DNA of 51,187 bases from Emergencia sp. (GCA_022767345.1 JALEOD010000057.1:1-51187); one strand, 5' to 3'; numbered from the stretch's first letter, positions 36,180 through 44,751 are shown. The notes: generated by a model from the letters alone, not told the origin. Made by a program: numbers and translations.

Positions 36180-36593
36180 TCAACTCCTGATTTCCCAATA
36201 TCCTTTTCGATCGGAGCCAACTCTTTTTATTTTCCCACCTTCACGAAGTTTTTTAATTATACGGCTTATTTTTCGTGTACTGCAGCCCAGTTCCTGACTC
36301 AGCGCATTTGCTGTTATCTCAGGCCGCTCCCTAAGTATAGAAATCACTTTATTTTCATCGCCATTTTCATCGCCATTTTCATTGCCATTTTCATCGCCAT
36401 TGCAAAAAATCGAATTTTCCTCTTTTAAAGAAAGGAAAATTAACTTTTATAAAATGCTCTGATATCTCAAAAATATCCTTGTCATCCGCCTTGAGAATTC
36501 TGCTCATTCCAGATCTCAACTGTTCCACCAAACCGACGTCCTTAAATACTCCCATTAATTCGCGATTCCGAGGCATACTGCTGTCTTCCACTT
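36180..36593 (-). pseudogene. 3' remnant of an ATP-binding (HATPase_c_4) transcriptional regulator, frameshifted
   Basis: The first piece, MPRNRELMGVFKDVGLVEQL and following to about 36391, matches the end of the HATPase_c_4 domain of AlbA_2-type regulators. It runs into a stop, while another frame continues with four GDEN-like repeats and a winged helix (ERPEITANALSQELGCSTRK) ending at 36180. Removing one T from the T6 run (36404-36409, A6 as shown) joins the frames. The AlbA_2 and most of the ATPase domain are missing: the remnant abuts and overlaps the end of the metallo-beta-lactamase gene. An intact relative is encoded at 47244-48701. Confidence 0.85.
36351..36398. repeat. four copies of a 12-bp repeat inside the pseudogene
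   Basis: The unit ATTTTCATCGCC repeats four times (third copy ATTTTCATTGCC). On the minus strand it codes G-D-E-N repeats between the ATPase and winged-helix parts. Such Asn/Glu/Asp/Gly repeats are a usual length-variable linker in this family. Confidence 0.9.
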
Positions 36594-37457
36594 AATATAG
36601 TTCCTCTCTGTTACAATCTCCATCCTGCCATTTTCATGGAGGTAGGTCAGCATGGCTTTCACTGTAGTCCCGTTCAAAACATACTGCCCCAGGTCAAAGC
36701 GAAGGCTGTACTTCTCAAATAGTGCTGCCATAATGTCATCGAAAATCAGCGCCTGTTCAGCGCAAAAATCCAAAATATCCTCCATGATTTCTAAAGTATT
36801 ATCGATATTCGCCTGTGCCAGCGGCACGATATCCGTGCAGGCTGCGCCGTGGGACGGAATAAAGAGCGCAGCCGAGAGGCCTTTGACCATTTCCAGAGTT
36901 TCCAGATATCTTCCCACATCAAAGATATGAGAAATCCGGTATTTATCCAAAGTTTCCTGCCCAACAAGACAATCCGCCAGAAATACCACATCATCACAGG
37001 TTCTAAGTCCAAACTGAGCATCGGAATGCCCAGGAAGTTCTATAATATCCAAACCGTCCGGAAGCAGTTCCTCTGTCAGCTCTGTTACTGCACTTTCCTT
37101 CGCCATCAGAAATTTGTTCTGCAACTCATGGGGCGGACAGGAGCCGAAGAGAAACGTCGGCTCCAGCAGCGGCCGCGCCACGAAGGCGCGGTCGCTGCCA
37201 CGGCTGCACACGGTGCAGCCGGTCCGCTGCTGCAGCAGTTGGTTTCCGCCAATGTGATCTGCATGGAAATGGGTATTGATCACCATCTTCAGCTTCCAGC
37301 CCTGCCCCTCAATGATGCGCAGGGCTTTTTTTGCGGCGTCCTTATCATTGCCGCTGTCAATTAAACAAACTTCTTCATCGTTTATGTTAAACAGACCCAT
37401 CTTTGCAGGGCACTCTATGTAATAGGTTCTTTCACCAGCCTGTATCAATTCGTACAT
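36555..37457 (-). CDS. metallo-beta-lactamase fold hydrolase
   Basis: 300 residues. Metal-binding THFHADHIGG (His63, His65, Asp67, His68), the third histidine in ELPGHSDAQFG, the bridging Asp in VVFLADCLVG and a further His in IPSHGAA are present, so it is probably active with two metals. The last 90 residues look like a winged-helix cap, as in LACTB2-like and other Firmicute MBL proteins. Substrate unknown. The final residues (after KWKTA) run into the pseudogene remnant, so the natural C-terminus may have been replaced. AAGGAG precedes the ATG by 8 bases. The cluster of 37-bp sites begins 93 bases upstream. Confidence 0.88.
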   Translation of the reverse strand: MYELIQAGERTYYIECPAKMGLFNINDEEVCLIDSGNDKDAAKKALRIIEGQGWKLKMVINTHFHADHIGGNQLLQQRTGCTVCSRGSDRAFVARPLLEPTFLFGSCPPHELQNKFLMAKESAVTELTEELLPDGLDIIELPGHSDAQFGLRTCDDVVFLADCLVGQETLDKYRISHIFDVGRYLETLEMVKGLSAALFIPSHGAACTDIVPLAQANIDNTLEIMEDILDFCAEQALIFDDIMAALFEKYSLRFDLGQYVLNGTTVKAMLTYLHENGRMEIVTERNYIKWKTAVCLGIAN

Positions 37458-37549
37458 CGTTAATCTCCTTTTCGCACATCGCCGCAGGATACTCCCAAGG
37501 CGTTACAAAGGCGTTACAAAGGCATTGCCAAAATATCACAAAGTCATTC

Positions 37550-37586
37550 TTAACCCAAAATGTGATTTTTACAAAAAAGTGTATAA
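37550..37586 (+). repeat. 37-bp bipartite site A (cluster 1, single site)
   Basis: Begins TTAACC and ends TGTATAA with 25 bases between the fixed ends TTAAC and TGTATAA. The inner sequence is A/T-rich and not conserved beyond CCAAA near the left and AAAA near the right end. Faces sites B and C across 108 bp. Confidence 0.9.
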
Positions 37587-37694
37587 AAACCGCTGCGTGT
37601 AAACCGGCAGCACCATATTTATCCTCTAAACTCCACCTAAATCACTGCTATATCCAGCCATATACCGAAAAAAACAATTTTGTCCTGCCGAGTC

Positions 37695-37731
37695 TTATAC
37701 ACTTTTGAAGTTTTTTGGCGATTTCGGTTAA
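37695..37731 (-). repeat. 37-bp bipartite site B (cluster 1, tandem pair)
   Basis: Read on the minus strand it begins TTAACC and ends TGTATAA, 37 bp. It is separated from site C by exactly 15 bp and points toward site A. Confidence 0.9.
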
Positions 37732-37746
37732 GATTTGCGGGTCTCG

Positions 37747-37783
37747 TTATACATTTTTTCGCTGTTTTCCCGTATCAGGTTAA
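37747..37783 (-). repeat. 37-bp bipartite site C (cluster 1, tandem pair)
   Basis: Same orientation as site B, 37 bp, TTAACC to TGTATAA on the minus strand. It ends 25 bases before the stop codon of the AIR-synthase-like gene. Cluster 1 as a whole spans 37550-37783 (234 bp) and holds no reading frame. Confidence 0.9.
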
Positions 37784-37808
37784 GTTTCCAATCACGGTCA
37801 TACTTTTC

Positions 37809-39098
37809 TTATTTTACCACCTTATACAGCTCATCCGGCTCAGGCGGCGTAATTTCTTCCCGCTGGCCGCCGCAACGCACCAATGTCAGTCCTGCCTCTT
37901 TCGCGCAAATCTGCCCAATACAGCAAACCGGTACGCCGGCTCCTGTAATCGCTTCCAGCAGCGCCTCCTTCTTTTCCGGCGCTGCCATAATCATCATACA
38001 GCCGCTGGAAATCAGCCGCAGGGGATTGATGTCAAAATGTGCCGCAATTTTCAAGGTAACATCATGGACTGGAACGGCTTCCTCCCAAAGTTCCACGCCA
38101 AGACCCGCAATATGACACATTTCCCAGACTGCCCCCAAGATGCCTCCCTCAGTTACATCGTGCATGCCGCCGGTTCCAATCCTTCCGGCTGCAACACCTT
38201 CTTTTACTACGCTTACATCGTTTAACAGCGATTTTGCCTCAGCAAGTTCATCTGCAGTCAATACGCCGGATAATTCCTCTTCATAATCTTCTGCGATAAT
38301 GCCGGTACCTTCAAGACCTGCCCATTTTGTCAGGAGCACGTAATCGCCGGAGCGCATATCCTCTGCCGACTGGCAGCTGCCAGAAACGGCTCGTCCAAAA
38401 GCAGTCGATACGATAACCGGCTGATTTACTGCCGGGGTCACTTCCGTATGACCACCGATAATTTCCACACCGGCAGCAGCGGCAGCTTCCCCTGCCTGCT
38501 CCATAATCAATGCCACATCAGAAGCGGTGGTTCCAACAGGCAGCATGACTGCTAAGGTAATACCTAGTGGTTCTATACCGTTGCTGGCAATATCGTTACA
38601 GGAAATGTGAATCGCCAGACGACCGATTTCAGAAACCGCCGCAGTGATGGGGTCTGTTGAAATGACGCAGTCATATGCGCCAAAATCAATGACCGCACAG
38701 TCTTCGCCCACACCTGCACGGGTTTTCACCTCAGACCGGCGATAAGCAATTCTGTCCAGTACGATTTCCTGCAGCACATCGCTGTCCAGCTTGCCGACTT
38801 TCAGCGGCGTCAAACCTTCCCGCGCCGCACCTGCCGCCGCTTCACTCTCCGTCTTGCCACTGCCCGCCGCAGCCGCTAAATCCGTCACAGACAGCGCTGC
38901 CTTATCCGCTCCATCTTCCTCAGCGCGTTGCCCCAAATCCGGCTTTTCCTCATATTTCACAGCGTCCGCAGTCACCGAAGTCGGCTTTCTCTCGACTTCC
39001 ACAGCGCCTTCCTCCGTCGGATTATGCCTTTCCTCACCTTCCGCCGCGCTTTCCGCAGCCGAAGACATTGCCTTGATTCCTTCCTCTTCCTTACACAT
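37809..39098 (-). CDS. AIR synthase-related (PurM/HypE-like) protein with long acidic N-terminal extension
   Basis: 429 residues. From about residue 97 on it has the PurM-like fold: AGVGEDCAVIDFG, the STDPIT motif, CNDIASNGIEPLG, GGHTEVTPAVNQPVI, and HDVTEGGILGAVWEM, close to HypE and to stand-alone AIR-synthase-like proteins of Clostridia. Residues 1-95 are a low-complexity Ala/Glu/Lys-rich tail not found in the family (EGEERHNPTEEG, AAAAGSGKTESEAAAGAARE), probably disordered. The reading frame overlaps ligA by 8 bases, so it is the last gene of the pcrA-ligA operon. The reaction is unknown; it probably binds ATP and a small phosphorylated substrate. Confidence 0.85.
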   Translation of the reverse strand: MCKEEEGIKAMSSAAESAAEGEERHNPTEEGAVEVERKPTSVTADAVKYEEKPDLGQRAEEDGADKAALSVTDLAAAAGSGKTESEAAAGAAREGLTPLKVGKLDSDVLQEIVLDRIAYRRSEVKTRAGVGEDCAVIDFGAYDCVISTDPITAAVSEIGRLAIHISCNDIASNGIEPLGITLAVMLPVGTTASDVALIMEQAGEAAAAAGVEIIGGHTEVTPAVNQPVIVSTAFGRAVSGSCQSAEDMRSGDYVLLTKWAGLEGTGIIAEDYEEELSGVLTADELAEAKSLLNDVSVVKEGVAAGRIGTGGMHDVTEGGILGAVWEMCHIAGLGVELWEEAVPVHDVTLKIAAHFDINPLRLISSGCMMIMAAPEKKEALLEAITGAGVPVCCIGQICAKEAGLTLVRCGGQREEITPPEPDELYKVVK

Positions 39099-41076
39099 CT
39101 TCTATCACCCCTGTTTCAAGCCAGTTTCTAATCGTTTCTTCATCTATAATTGGAATGCCAAGTTCCTTTGCTTTCTTGTTTTTTCCGGAAGTGGACTGTA
39201 CATCATTGTTGATCAGATATGCGGTTTTTGCACTGACAGACCCGGCTACCTTGCCGCCTGCCCTCTCAATTTCTGCTTTCAGCCCATCCCGGTTTTCATA
39301 ATGCTGCAGAGAACCGGTAATGACAAAAGTCTTCCCTGACAGGAAATCCGCAGTTTCTTCCTCTGTCTCATCAAGGCGCACCATGGCGCGCACATCTTCC
39401 GCCTCTTTGCGCTTTGCTGCATCGTTAAAAAACGACACATAGGCGTCCGCCATGATTTCACCGATTCCGTCGATTTCTATGAGTTCTTCCCGGGTCAGCG
39501 CCATGGCTTTATCCCACTTGCGGCCGCAGGCTTTGATAATCACCTTGGCGTTGGCAACACCGATGCCCGGAATGCCCAGACTGTAAAGGAGCCGTTCCGG
39601 CGTTGTATCCCTGGCTTTTTCAATAGATGCCAAAAGATTCTCAAAGGATTTTTCTCCAAATCCTTCCATAGCTGTAATTTCCTCCCCGTACTGCTCCACT
39701 GCAAACAAATCCGCCAGCTCGCGAATCAATCCCTTTGCAATGAGCTTTTCGATGGTCGCCTCCGATAGACCGTCGATATTCATGGCATCTCTGGAAACAA
39801 ACAGCGTAAACCGTTTAATCTGCTTTGCAAGGCACGCCTCATTGGTGCAGTGCAGGGTTTCCACGCCATTGTCGTTTTTCACCGAGGTTTTCTCACCGCA
39901 GACCGGACAATATTCCGGCACCTCTATAGTATCACTTCCCGTCAGATTCTCTGCAATCTGCGGAATAATCATGTTTGCCTTATACACCGTGATCGTATCT
40001 CCCAGCCCCAGCTTCAGATCCCGCATGACGCTGATGTTGTGTACCGATGCCCGGCTCACCGTAGTGCCTTCCAGCTCCACCGGCTCAAAGATTGCTACCG
40101 GATTAATCAGGCCCGTTCTCGATGCGCTCCATTCGATTTCCGTAAGGGTCGTCTCGGCAATCTGATCCTGCCACTTAAAAGCAATAGAATCCCGCGGAAA
40201 CTTTGCAGTAGTTCCCAGACTGCGGCTATATTCGAGGTCATCCATCGTCAAGACCAGCCCGTCGGATGGCAGGTCATTTCCTACCACCGCTTCCTCAAAA
40301 TACTCTACTGCGGAAACTACGGTATCCGCAGTCACTTCTCTATATTCCACCACATCAAAGCCCTGATCAGAGAGCCACCTCATCTGCTGGCATCTGCTGC
40401 CTGCAAAATCCACGTCACCTGCGTCTTCGCCCGCTTCCACCAGACTGAAGGCAAAGAAATTGACATTTCTCTCCGCAGTAATCCGGTTATTCAGCTGACG
40501 CACAGAACCGCTGCACAGGTTCCTCGGATTTTTATATTTGGCGTCGGCATCACCGATTGCAGCATTGATTTTCTCAAAATCACTGTACCGGATTACCGCT
40601 TCTCCCCGCAGCACAAGTCTGCCTTTATAGGGAATTTCCACCGGCACGTTGGCAAAGACGCGGGCGTTGCTTGTAATCACCTCGCCCACATCTCCGTTTC
40701 CTCGGGTCAGCGCTTTCGCAAGCTTTCCGTCCTCGTAGGTCAGCACGATGGTCAGACCGTCCAGTTTCCAGGACAAAAGCCCCTTCTGTGTGCCCAGCCA
40801 TTCTGCCAGGGCCTGTCTGTCCTTGGTCTTGTCCAGAGACAGCATACGCTCCGGATGCCGCTCCTTGGGCAGATCCGAAAGCACCTCATAGCCTACATGC
40901 TGGGTAGGACTGCCGGCTAAAATCATGCCTGTTTCTGCTTCCAAAGCGACTAGCTCATCGTAAAGTTTGTCGTACTCAAAATTGGACATCATCTCCTCGG
41001 CATCCTGATAGTACGCCTTGCTTGCCCTGTTCAAAATCTCTATTTTCTCTTTCATTAAAGACTTTTTGTCTTCCAT
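39091..41076 (-). CDS. ligA: NAD-dependent DNA ligase LigA
   Basis: 661 residues, near the usual 670. It seals nicks in replication and repair using NAD+. Domains: Ia (YYQDAEEMMSNFEYDKLYDE), adenylation domain with the active-site Lys104 in SWKLDGLT, OB-fold, four-cysteine zinc finger (CPVCGEKTS and CTNEACLAKQ), HhH tandem (YSLGIPGIGVANAKVI) and C-terminal BRCT (about 585-661). The KxDG box has Trp before Lys and lacks the usual Glu two positions back, a mild variation. It follows pcrA by 31 bases and overlaps the next gene. Confidence 0.97.
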   Translation of the reverse strand: MEDKKSLMKEKIEILNRASKAYYQDAEEMMSNFEYDKLYDELVALEAETGMILAGSPTQHVGYEVLSDLPKERHPERMLSLDKTKDRQALAEWLGTQKGLLSWKLDGLTIVLTYEDGKLAKALTRGNGDVGEVITSNARVFANVPVEIPYKGRLVLRGEAVIRYSDFEKINAAIGDADAKYKNPRNLCSGSVRQLNNRITAERNVNFFAFSLVEAGEDAGDVDFAGSRCQQMRWLSDQGFDVVEYREVTADTVVSAVEYFEEAVVGNDLPSDGLVLTMDDLEYSRSLGTTAKFPRDSIAFKWQDQIAETTLTEIEWSASRTGLINPVAIFEPVELEGTTVSRASVHNISVMRDLKLGLGDTITVYKANMIIPQIAENLTGSDTIEVPEYCPVCGEKTSVKNDNGVETLHCTNEACLAKQIKRFTLFVSRDAMNIDGLSEATIEKLIAKGLIRELADLFAVEQYGEEITAMEGFGEKSFENLLASIEKARDTTPERLLYSLGIPGIGVANAKVIIKACGRKWDKAMALTREELIEIDGIGEIMADAYVSFFNDAAKRKEAEDVRAMVRLDETEEETADFLSGKTFVITGSLQHYENRDGLKAEIERAGGKVAGSVSAKTAYLINNDVQSTSGKNKKAKELGIPIIDEETIRNWLETGVIEDV

Positions 41077-41107
41077 GGCTATTTTATCTCCCAGATTTTT
41101 CTATCTT

Positions 41108-43321
41108 CTAAATTTTCTTCAGCGGAGCAATACCTTTGGCCATTTTTTTCTGTCCTGCGGCGTCAAAAATGACGGTCATGGTTTTGTCATCCTGATCGAT
41201 AATCAGACCTTCTCCGAATTTTGCATGGCGTACTCTGTCTCCGATGGCAAAATCCTCGCCCCCTGCCGCGGCGCTGACATTGGCGCGGGTTGCCGCCTTT
41301 GCATAGCGCAGGGCATCGTAAGGCTTCGGACTTTCCTTTGCCGCGTAGCCATCGATGGAGCCGGTGGACACGCCAAGCCCTGTATCCCGCGGCCTTCTCT
41401 CAAAGATTGCGTCACCTTCCAGCAGGCGCTTATCGACTTCACGCAGGAACTGAGATTCTCTGGTATAGTCAGTCCGTCCGTAAAGGGTTCGCATGGCGGC
41501 GCTGGTCAAAATCAGCGTTTCCTTTGCGCGGGTCATGCCTACATAGCAAAGCCGCCGCTCCTCCTCCATACCCGTCGGGCTGTCAAATGCCTTGTGTCCC
41601 GGAAAGAGTCCGTCTTCAAGGCCCGGCAGAAATACCACCGGAAATTCCAATCCCTTGGCGCTGTGCATGGTCATCAGCACCACAGCGTCCTGACTTTCAT
41701 CGTGGTTGTCCACTTCTGCCATCAGGGTGATTTTCTCCATAAATTCCTCAATGGTCGGATTTTCTGCGTCGTCCTCGTAATCGAAAATGACCGATTTGAA
41801 TTCCATCAGGTTTTCGATACGTCCCTCTGCCTCTACAGTATTTGCATCTTCCAGGGCTTTCATGTATCCGGTTTTCACAAGGAGATTGTCGTAAATGTCC
41901 GACACCCTGAGGTTCTCCCGCTCCTGCCTGCAAAGGTTGATGCACTCCACCATGGCCTTTACACCGGCATAAGCCTTCCCCGGCAGCGTAGAAAGGACTT
42001 CCTCATCGGACAGCGCCTGCAGCAGGCTTTCGCCTCTCACCTTGGCAAATGCCTCAATCTTCTCCACGGATTTGTCTCCCATGCCCCGCTTGGGCTCGTT
42101 GACAACCCGCTTAAAGGAAAGGTCATCATATGGATTTACCACAAGGCGCATGTACGCCATCACATCCTTGATTTCTTTTCTGTCGTAGTAGCGCAGTCCC
42201 GACAGCACTCTGTACGGGATGTCCCTTGCGGTCAGCGCCTCTTCAAAATGTCTGGACTGGGCGTTGGTTCTGTAAAGAATAGCAAAATCGCTGAACTTTC
42301 TGTCTCTCGTCTTCATTAAATCGATCTGCTGCGCCACAAAACGCGCCTCGTCCTTTTCCGTGTCGGCGCGGTAATATTTAATCTTATCTCCGGCTTCCTT
42401 TTCGGTCCAGAGTTTCTTGCCTTTTCTGCCGCGGTTGTTCTCGATGACGGAGTGAGCTGCCGCCAGAATATTTCCTACAGAGCGGTAGTTCTGTTCCAGC
42501 TTGACCACCTTTGCTTCTGGAAAATCCTTTTCAAAGTCCAGAATATTTCTGATGTCCGCACCTCTCCACTGATAGATGCACTGGTCGTCATCGCCCACCA
42601 CGCAAAGATTATGATGAGCCTCTGCCAGCATTTTTATCAGTTTATACTGAATATGGTTGGTATCCTGGTACTCGTCCACCATAATATAGCGGAACCTGTT
42701 CTGATACTTCAGCAAAATTGCCTCGTCCGCTTCGAAAAGTCTGACTGTGTTTAAGAGCAGATCATCAAAGTCCATAGCGTTGTTCTTTCTAAGTTCCTCC
42801 TCGTATGCCTTAAACACATTGTATATGATTTTCGTCTTAAAATTATCCTCCATGGTTTTCCGGTATCCTTCCGCATCCACAGCCTTTTCTTTAAAAGAGC
42901 TGATTATGCTGAGCAGATACGGCGCGCTGAACTCTTTGTCGTTGATGTTCTGCGCCTTGATAATATTCTTGATGATAGTCTTCTGATCGGTGCCATCATA
43001 AATGACGAAATTATGATCATAGCCGATAATCTCACAGTGATAGCGTAAAATCCTAAGGCACATGGAGTGGAAGGTCATAATCCACATGTCGCTGCAGTTT
43101 CCAACCAGATCCTCTACACGGCTTCTCATCTCAGCCGCCGCCTTATTGGTAAAGGTTACAGCCAGGAGGTTGTAAGGTGATATTCCCTGCTCTATCATGT
43201 ATGCGATTCGCTCTGTCATGGTGCTGGTCTTACCGGACCCCGCCCCTGCCAAAATCAGCAGCGGGCCATCGATCATCATGGCTGCCTGTCTCTGTTTGTC
43301 GTTCAATCTGTCTAAACTCAT
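41108..43321 (-). CDS. pcrA: ATP-dependent DNA helicase PcrA/UvrD
   Basis: 737 residues, superfamily 1A helicase. Motif I LAGAGSGKTSTM near 25, motif II VDEYQDTN, motif III DDQCIYQWRGAD, motif IV LEQNYRS, motif V MHSAKGLEFPVVF and motif VI CYVGMTRAKE are intact, with a Tudor-like C-terminal domain (GDRVRHAKFGEGLII) that binds RNA polymerase or UvrB. It works in repair and replication. It begins 55 bases after the TIM-barrel gene on the same strand and leads the pcrA-ligA-AIR-synthase-like operon. Confidence 0.97.
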   Translation of the reverse strand: MSLDRLNDKQRQAAMMIDGPLLILAGAGSGKTSTMTERIAYMIEQGISPYNLLAVTFTNKAAAEMRSRVEDLVGNCSDMWIMTFHSMCLRILRYHCEIIGYDHNFVIYDGTDQKTIIKNIIKAQNINDKEFSAPYLLSIISSFKEKAVDAEGYRKTMEDNFKTKIIYNVFKAYEEELRKNNAMDFDDLLLNTVRLFEADEAILLKYQNRFRYIMVDEYQDTNHIQYKLIKMLAEAHHNLCVVGDDDQCIYQWRGADIRNILDFEKDFPEAKVVKLEQNYRSVGNILAAAHSVIENNRGRKGKKLWTEKEAGDKIKYYRADTEKDEARFVAQQIDLMKTRDRKFSDFAILYRTNAQSRHFEEALTARDIPYRVLSGLRYYDRKEIKDVMAYMRLVVNPYDDLSFKRVVNEPKRGMGDKSVEKIEAFAKVRGESLLQALSDEEVLSTLPGKAYAGVKAMVECINLCRQERENLRVSDIYDNLLVKTGYMKALEDANTVEAEGRIENLMEFKSVIFDYEDDAENPTIEEFMEKITLMAEVDNHDESQDAVVLMTMHSAKGLEFPVVFLPGLEDGLFPGHKAFDSPTGMEEERRLCYVGMTRAKETLILTSAAMRTLYGRTDYTRESQFLREVDKRLLEGDAIFERRPRDTGLGVSTGSIDGYAAKESPKPYDALRYAKAATRANVSAAAGGEDFAIGDRVRHAKFGEGLIIDQDDKTMTVIFDAAGQKKMAKGIAPLKKI

Positions 43322-43376
43322 CTATGTAAACTCTCCTTATTCTAAATGCTCTTTTATTCTACCACAAACAAACGTT

Positions 43377-44144
43377 CTATGCACGAAAATATTCACAAAG
43401 CCATGCAGCACTTTCCTCGCACTGTCTGCTTTCAATCGTCATCGTTACATCCTGACCGCACTGCTCTAAAATTGTCTGCAAAACCTTTTCCATATCCATA
43501 GCGCCCCGGTGAACCGGTCCGTGGGAGTCTGCCGTGCCATCATTGTTGTGCAGATGAAAATGTCCGATATAAGGGCCCAGCACGGAAATCCAGTCGAAGA
43601 TATCGTATTCCGGCAGCGTGCAGGCGTTGGCATGACCTACATCGAGACAGATCCGCGCTCTGGGATCATCAAGTCCCTCAATCAGCTTTTTCATCATATA
43701 TGGTTCATCTTCAAAGACATTTTCGATATATATGGTGAAATCCTCCGGCTTATCTTCCAGAAACTTTTTCCAAAAATAGAGAGATTTCTCATGATGCCAT
43801 TCCTTAAAATATAAAAGGGGCTGATATCCGCTGTGCACCACCATACGATTTACCCCCAGCCTCCTGCACATGCTGTACGCCTCTTCAAGCCTGGTTAATC
43901 CTAACTCCACCGCCCTGTGATCGATAGATGCCGGAATAATCTCCGTAAAAGGGCCGTGCATAATTACAGTTTTTGCCCGCGAGTCAGATATTTCCTTTTT
44001 CATTGCCGATATGGTATTTTCTTCCTGTTCTGCATCCAGTGCCTCCGATATACAAATGTCGTTGAGTTCTATGCCAAGACCATATTTGTCAATAACCGCT
44101 GCAGCGTTTTCCGAAAATGTCGCAATACAAATTTTGTCCTTCAT
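43377..44144 (-). CDS. xylose isomerase-like TIM-barrel protein, possibly CbiR-like cobamide hydrolase
   Basis: 255 residues of the AP endonuclease 2 / sugar isomerase TIM-barrel superfamily. Likely metal ligands appear in order: His in VIMHGPFTE, His in VVHSGYQP, Glu in YIENVFED, Asp and His in CLDVGHANA, His in GHFHLHNNDG, Glu in TIESRQ. The gene is preceded by a cobalamin riboswitch. CbiR, a cobamide-remodelling hydrolase first described in Akkermansia, belongs to the same superfamily, so a cobamide-related reaction is a reasonable inference; a sugar-phosphate isomerase or nuclease role cannot be excluded from sequence. Two terminators lie between riboswitch and start. Confidence 0.75.
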   Translation of the reverse strand: MKDKICIATFSENAAAVIDKYGLGIELNDICISEALDAEQEENTISAMKKEISDSRAKTVIMHGPFTEIIPASIDHRAVELGLTRLEEAYSMCRRLGVNRMVVHSGYQPLLYFKEWHHEKSLYFWKKFLEDKPEDFTIYIENVFEDEPYMMKKLIEGLDDPRARICLDVGHANACTLPEYDIFDWISVLGPYIGHFHLHNNDGTADSHGPVHRGAMDMEKVLQTILEQCGQDVTMTIESRQCEESAAWLCEYFRA

Positions 44145-44162
44145 CTCTTCTATGTTCCTTTC

Positions 44163-44199
44163 AAAAAATAGCTGAGGCAGGCTGACGATACCTGCCTCA
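44163..44199 (-). terminator. second intrinsic terminator upstream of the TIM-barrel gene
   Basis: Minus strand TGAGGCAGG and CCTGCCTCA arms, 9-base loop, followed by TATTTTTT. It ends about 19 bases before the TIM-barrel ATG, leaving just room for a ribosome binding site. Confidence 0.85.
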
Positions 44200-44241
44200 A
44201 TCCGTATGAAAAAAGAATGAAAAGCCGGTCATCCACGCTTC

Positions 44242-44271
44242 AAAAAAAGGGCTGTGGATAACCCACAGCCC
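44242..44271 (-). terminator. riboswitch-associated intrinsic terminator
   Basis: Minus strand GGGCTGTGG and CCACAGCCC arms, 5-base loop, followed by T7. Position just 3' of the cobalamin aptamer makes it the expected expression platform: cobalamin binding would favour termination. Confidence 0.88.
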
Positions 44272-44325
44272 GTATTTGCTGTACTCTTCGCGGAACTTCG
44301 GTTCACCGCCGAATCCGGAAATTCA

Positions 44326-44510
44326 TCTCATGCAGGTCTCCTGACTTGGGGCTCATCATTTCTTCTGCCTTCCCGGAAAACTCCAGTGGCACTTTAGAAG
44401 AAACTCCTCCCTTACAGTGGCGGGACCGTACAGGAATTGCACCTGTTTCCCTCTTAGCCTCCTGCGCATCGGAATCTATCGCAGAAAGAACATGAGATTG
44501 TGTTGAATTA
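44326..44510 (-). promoter_or_regulatory. cobalamin (adenosylcobalamin) riboswitch
   Basis: Read on the minus strand, the conserved elements come in order: AAACAGGTGCAATTCCTG, CGGTCCCGCCACTGTAA, GCCACTGG, GGGAAGGC, then the B12 box AAGTCAGGAGACCTGC (44333-44348). Long family-typical spacing. The downstream gene is a TIM-barrel protein rather than a standard B12 transport or biosynthesis gene. Confidence 0.97.
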
Positions 44511-44517
44511 CAGTTTT

Positions 44518-44546
44518 ATTATAGTGTATTTGCCGCAGAAAGTCAA
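44518..44546 (-). promoter_or_regulatory. promoter of the cobalamin riboswitch transcript
   Basis: Minus strand TTGACT (44546-44541), 17-base spacer, TATAAT (44523-44518). The first 37-bp site of cluster 2 lies 49 bases upstream of its -35 box. Confidence 0.88.
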
Positions 44547-44594
44547 CGGTAAAACAGATTTACCTGCATCAAGCTGCCTTCTCAGTACAGCTGT

Positions 44595-44631
44595 TTAACC
44601 CAAAACAAACTTTTTCAAAAAAAATGTATAA
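44595..44631 (+). repeat. 37-bp bipartite site D (cluster 2, tandem pair)
   Basis: TTAACC to TGTATAA, 37 bp on the plus strand. Followed after exactly 15 bp by site E in the same orientation. Confidence 0.9.
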
Positions 44632-44646
44632 GACGATGGCGAATTC

Positions 44647-44683
44647 TTAACCGAAAATAAAGAAATCCGAGAAAAATGTATAA
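44647..44683 (+). repeat. 37-bp bipartite site E (cluster 2, tandem pair)
   Basis: TTAACC to TGTATAA, 37 bp, plus strand; start-to-start distance from D is 52 bp, identical to the C-B distance in cluster 1. The 15-bp gap resembles that of cluster 1 only at its edges. Confidence 0.9.
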
Positions 44684-44751
44684 ATCCATTTAAGAACATT
44701 TAATTTGAGTCTTTCCTCATTCGCATCTGTCCTCGAATTTCCCGCTGCCTA

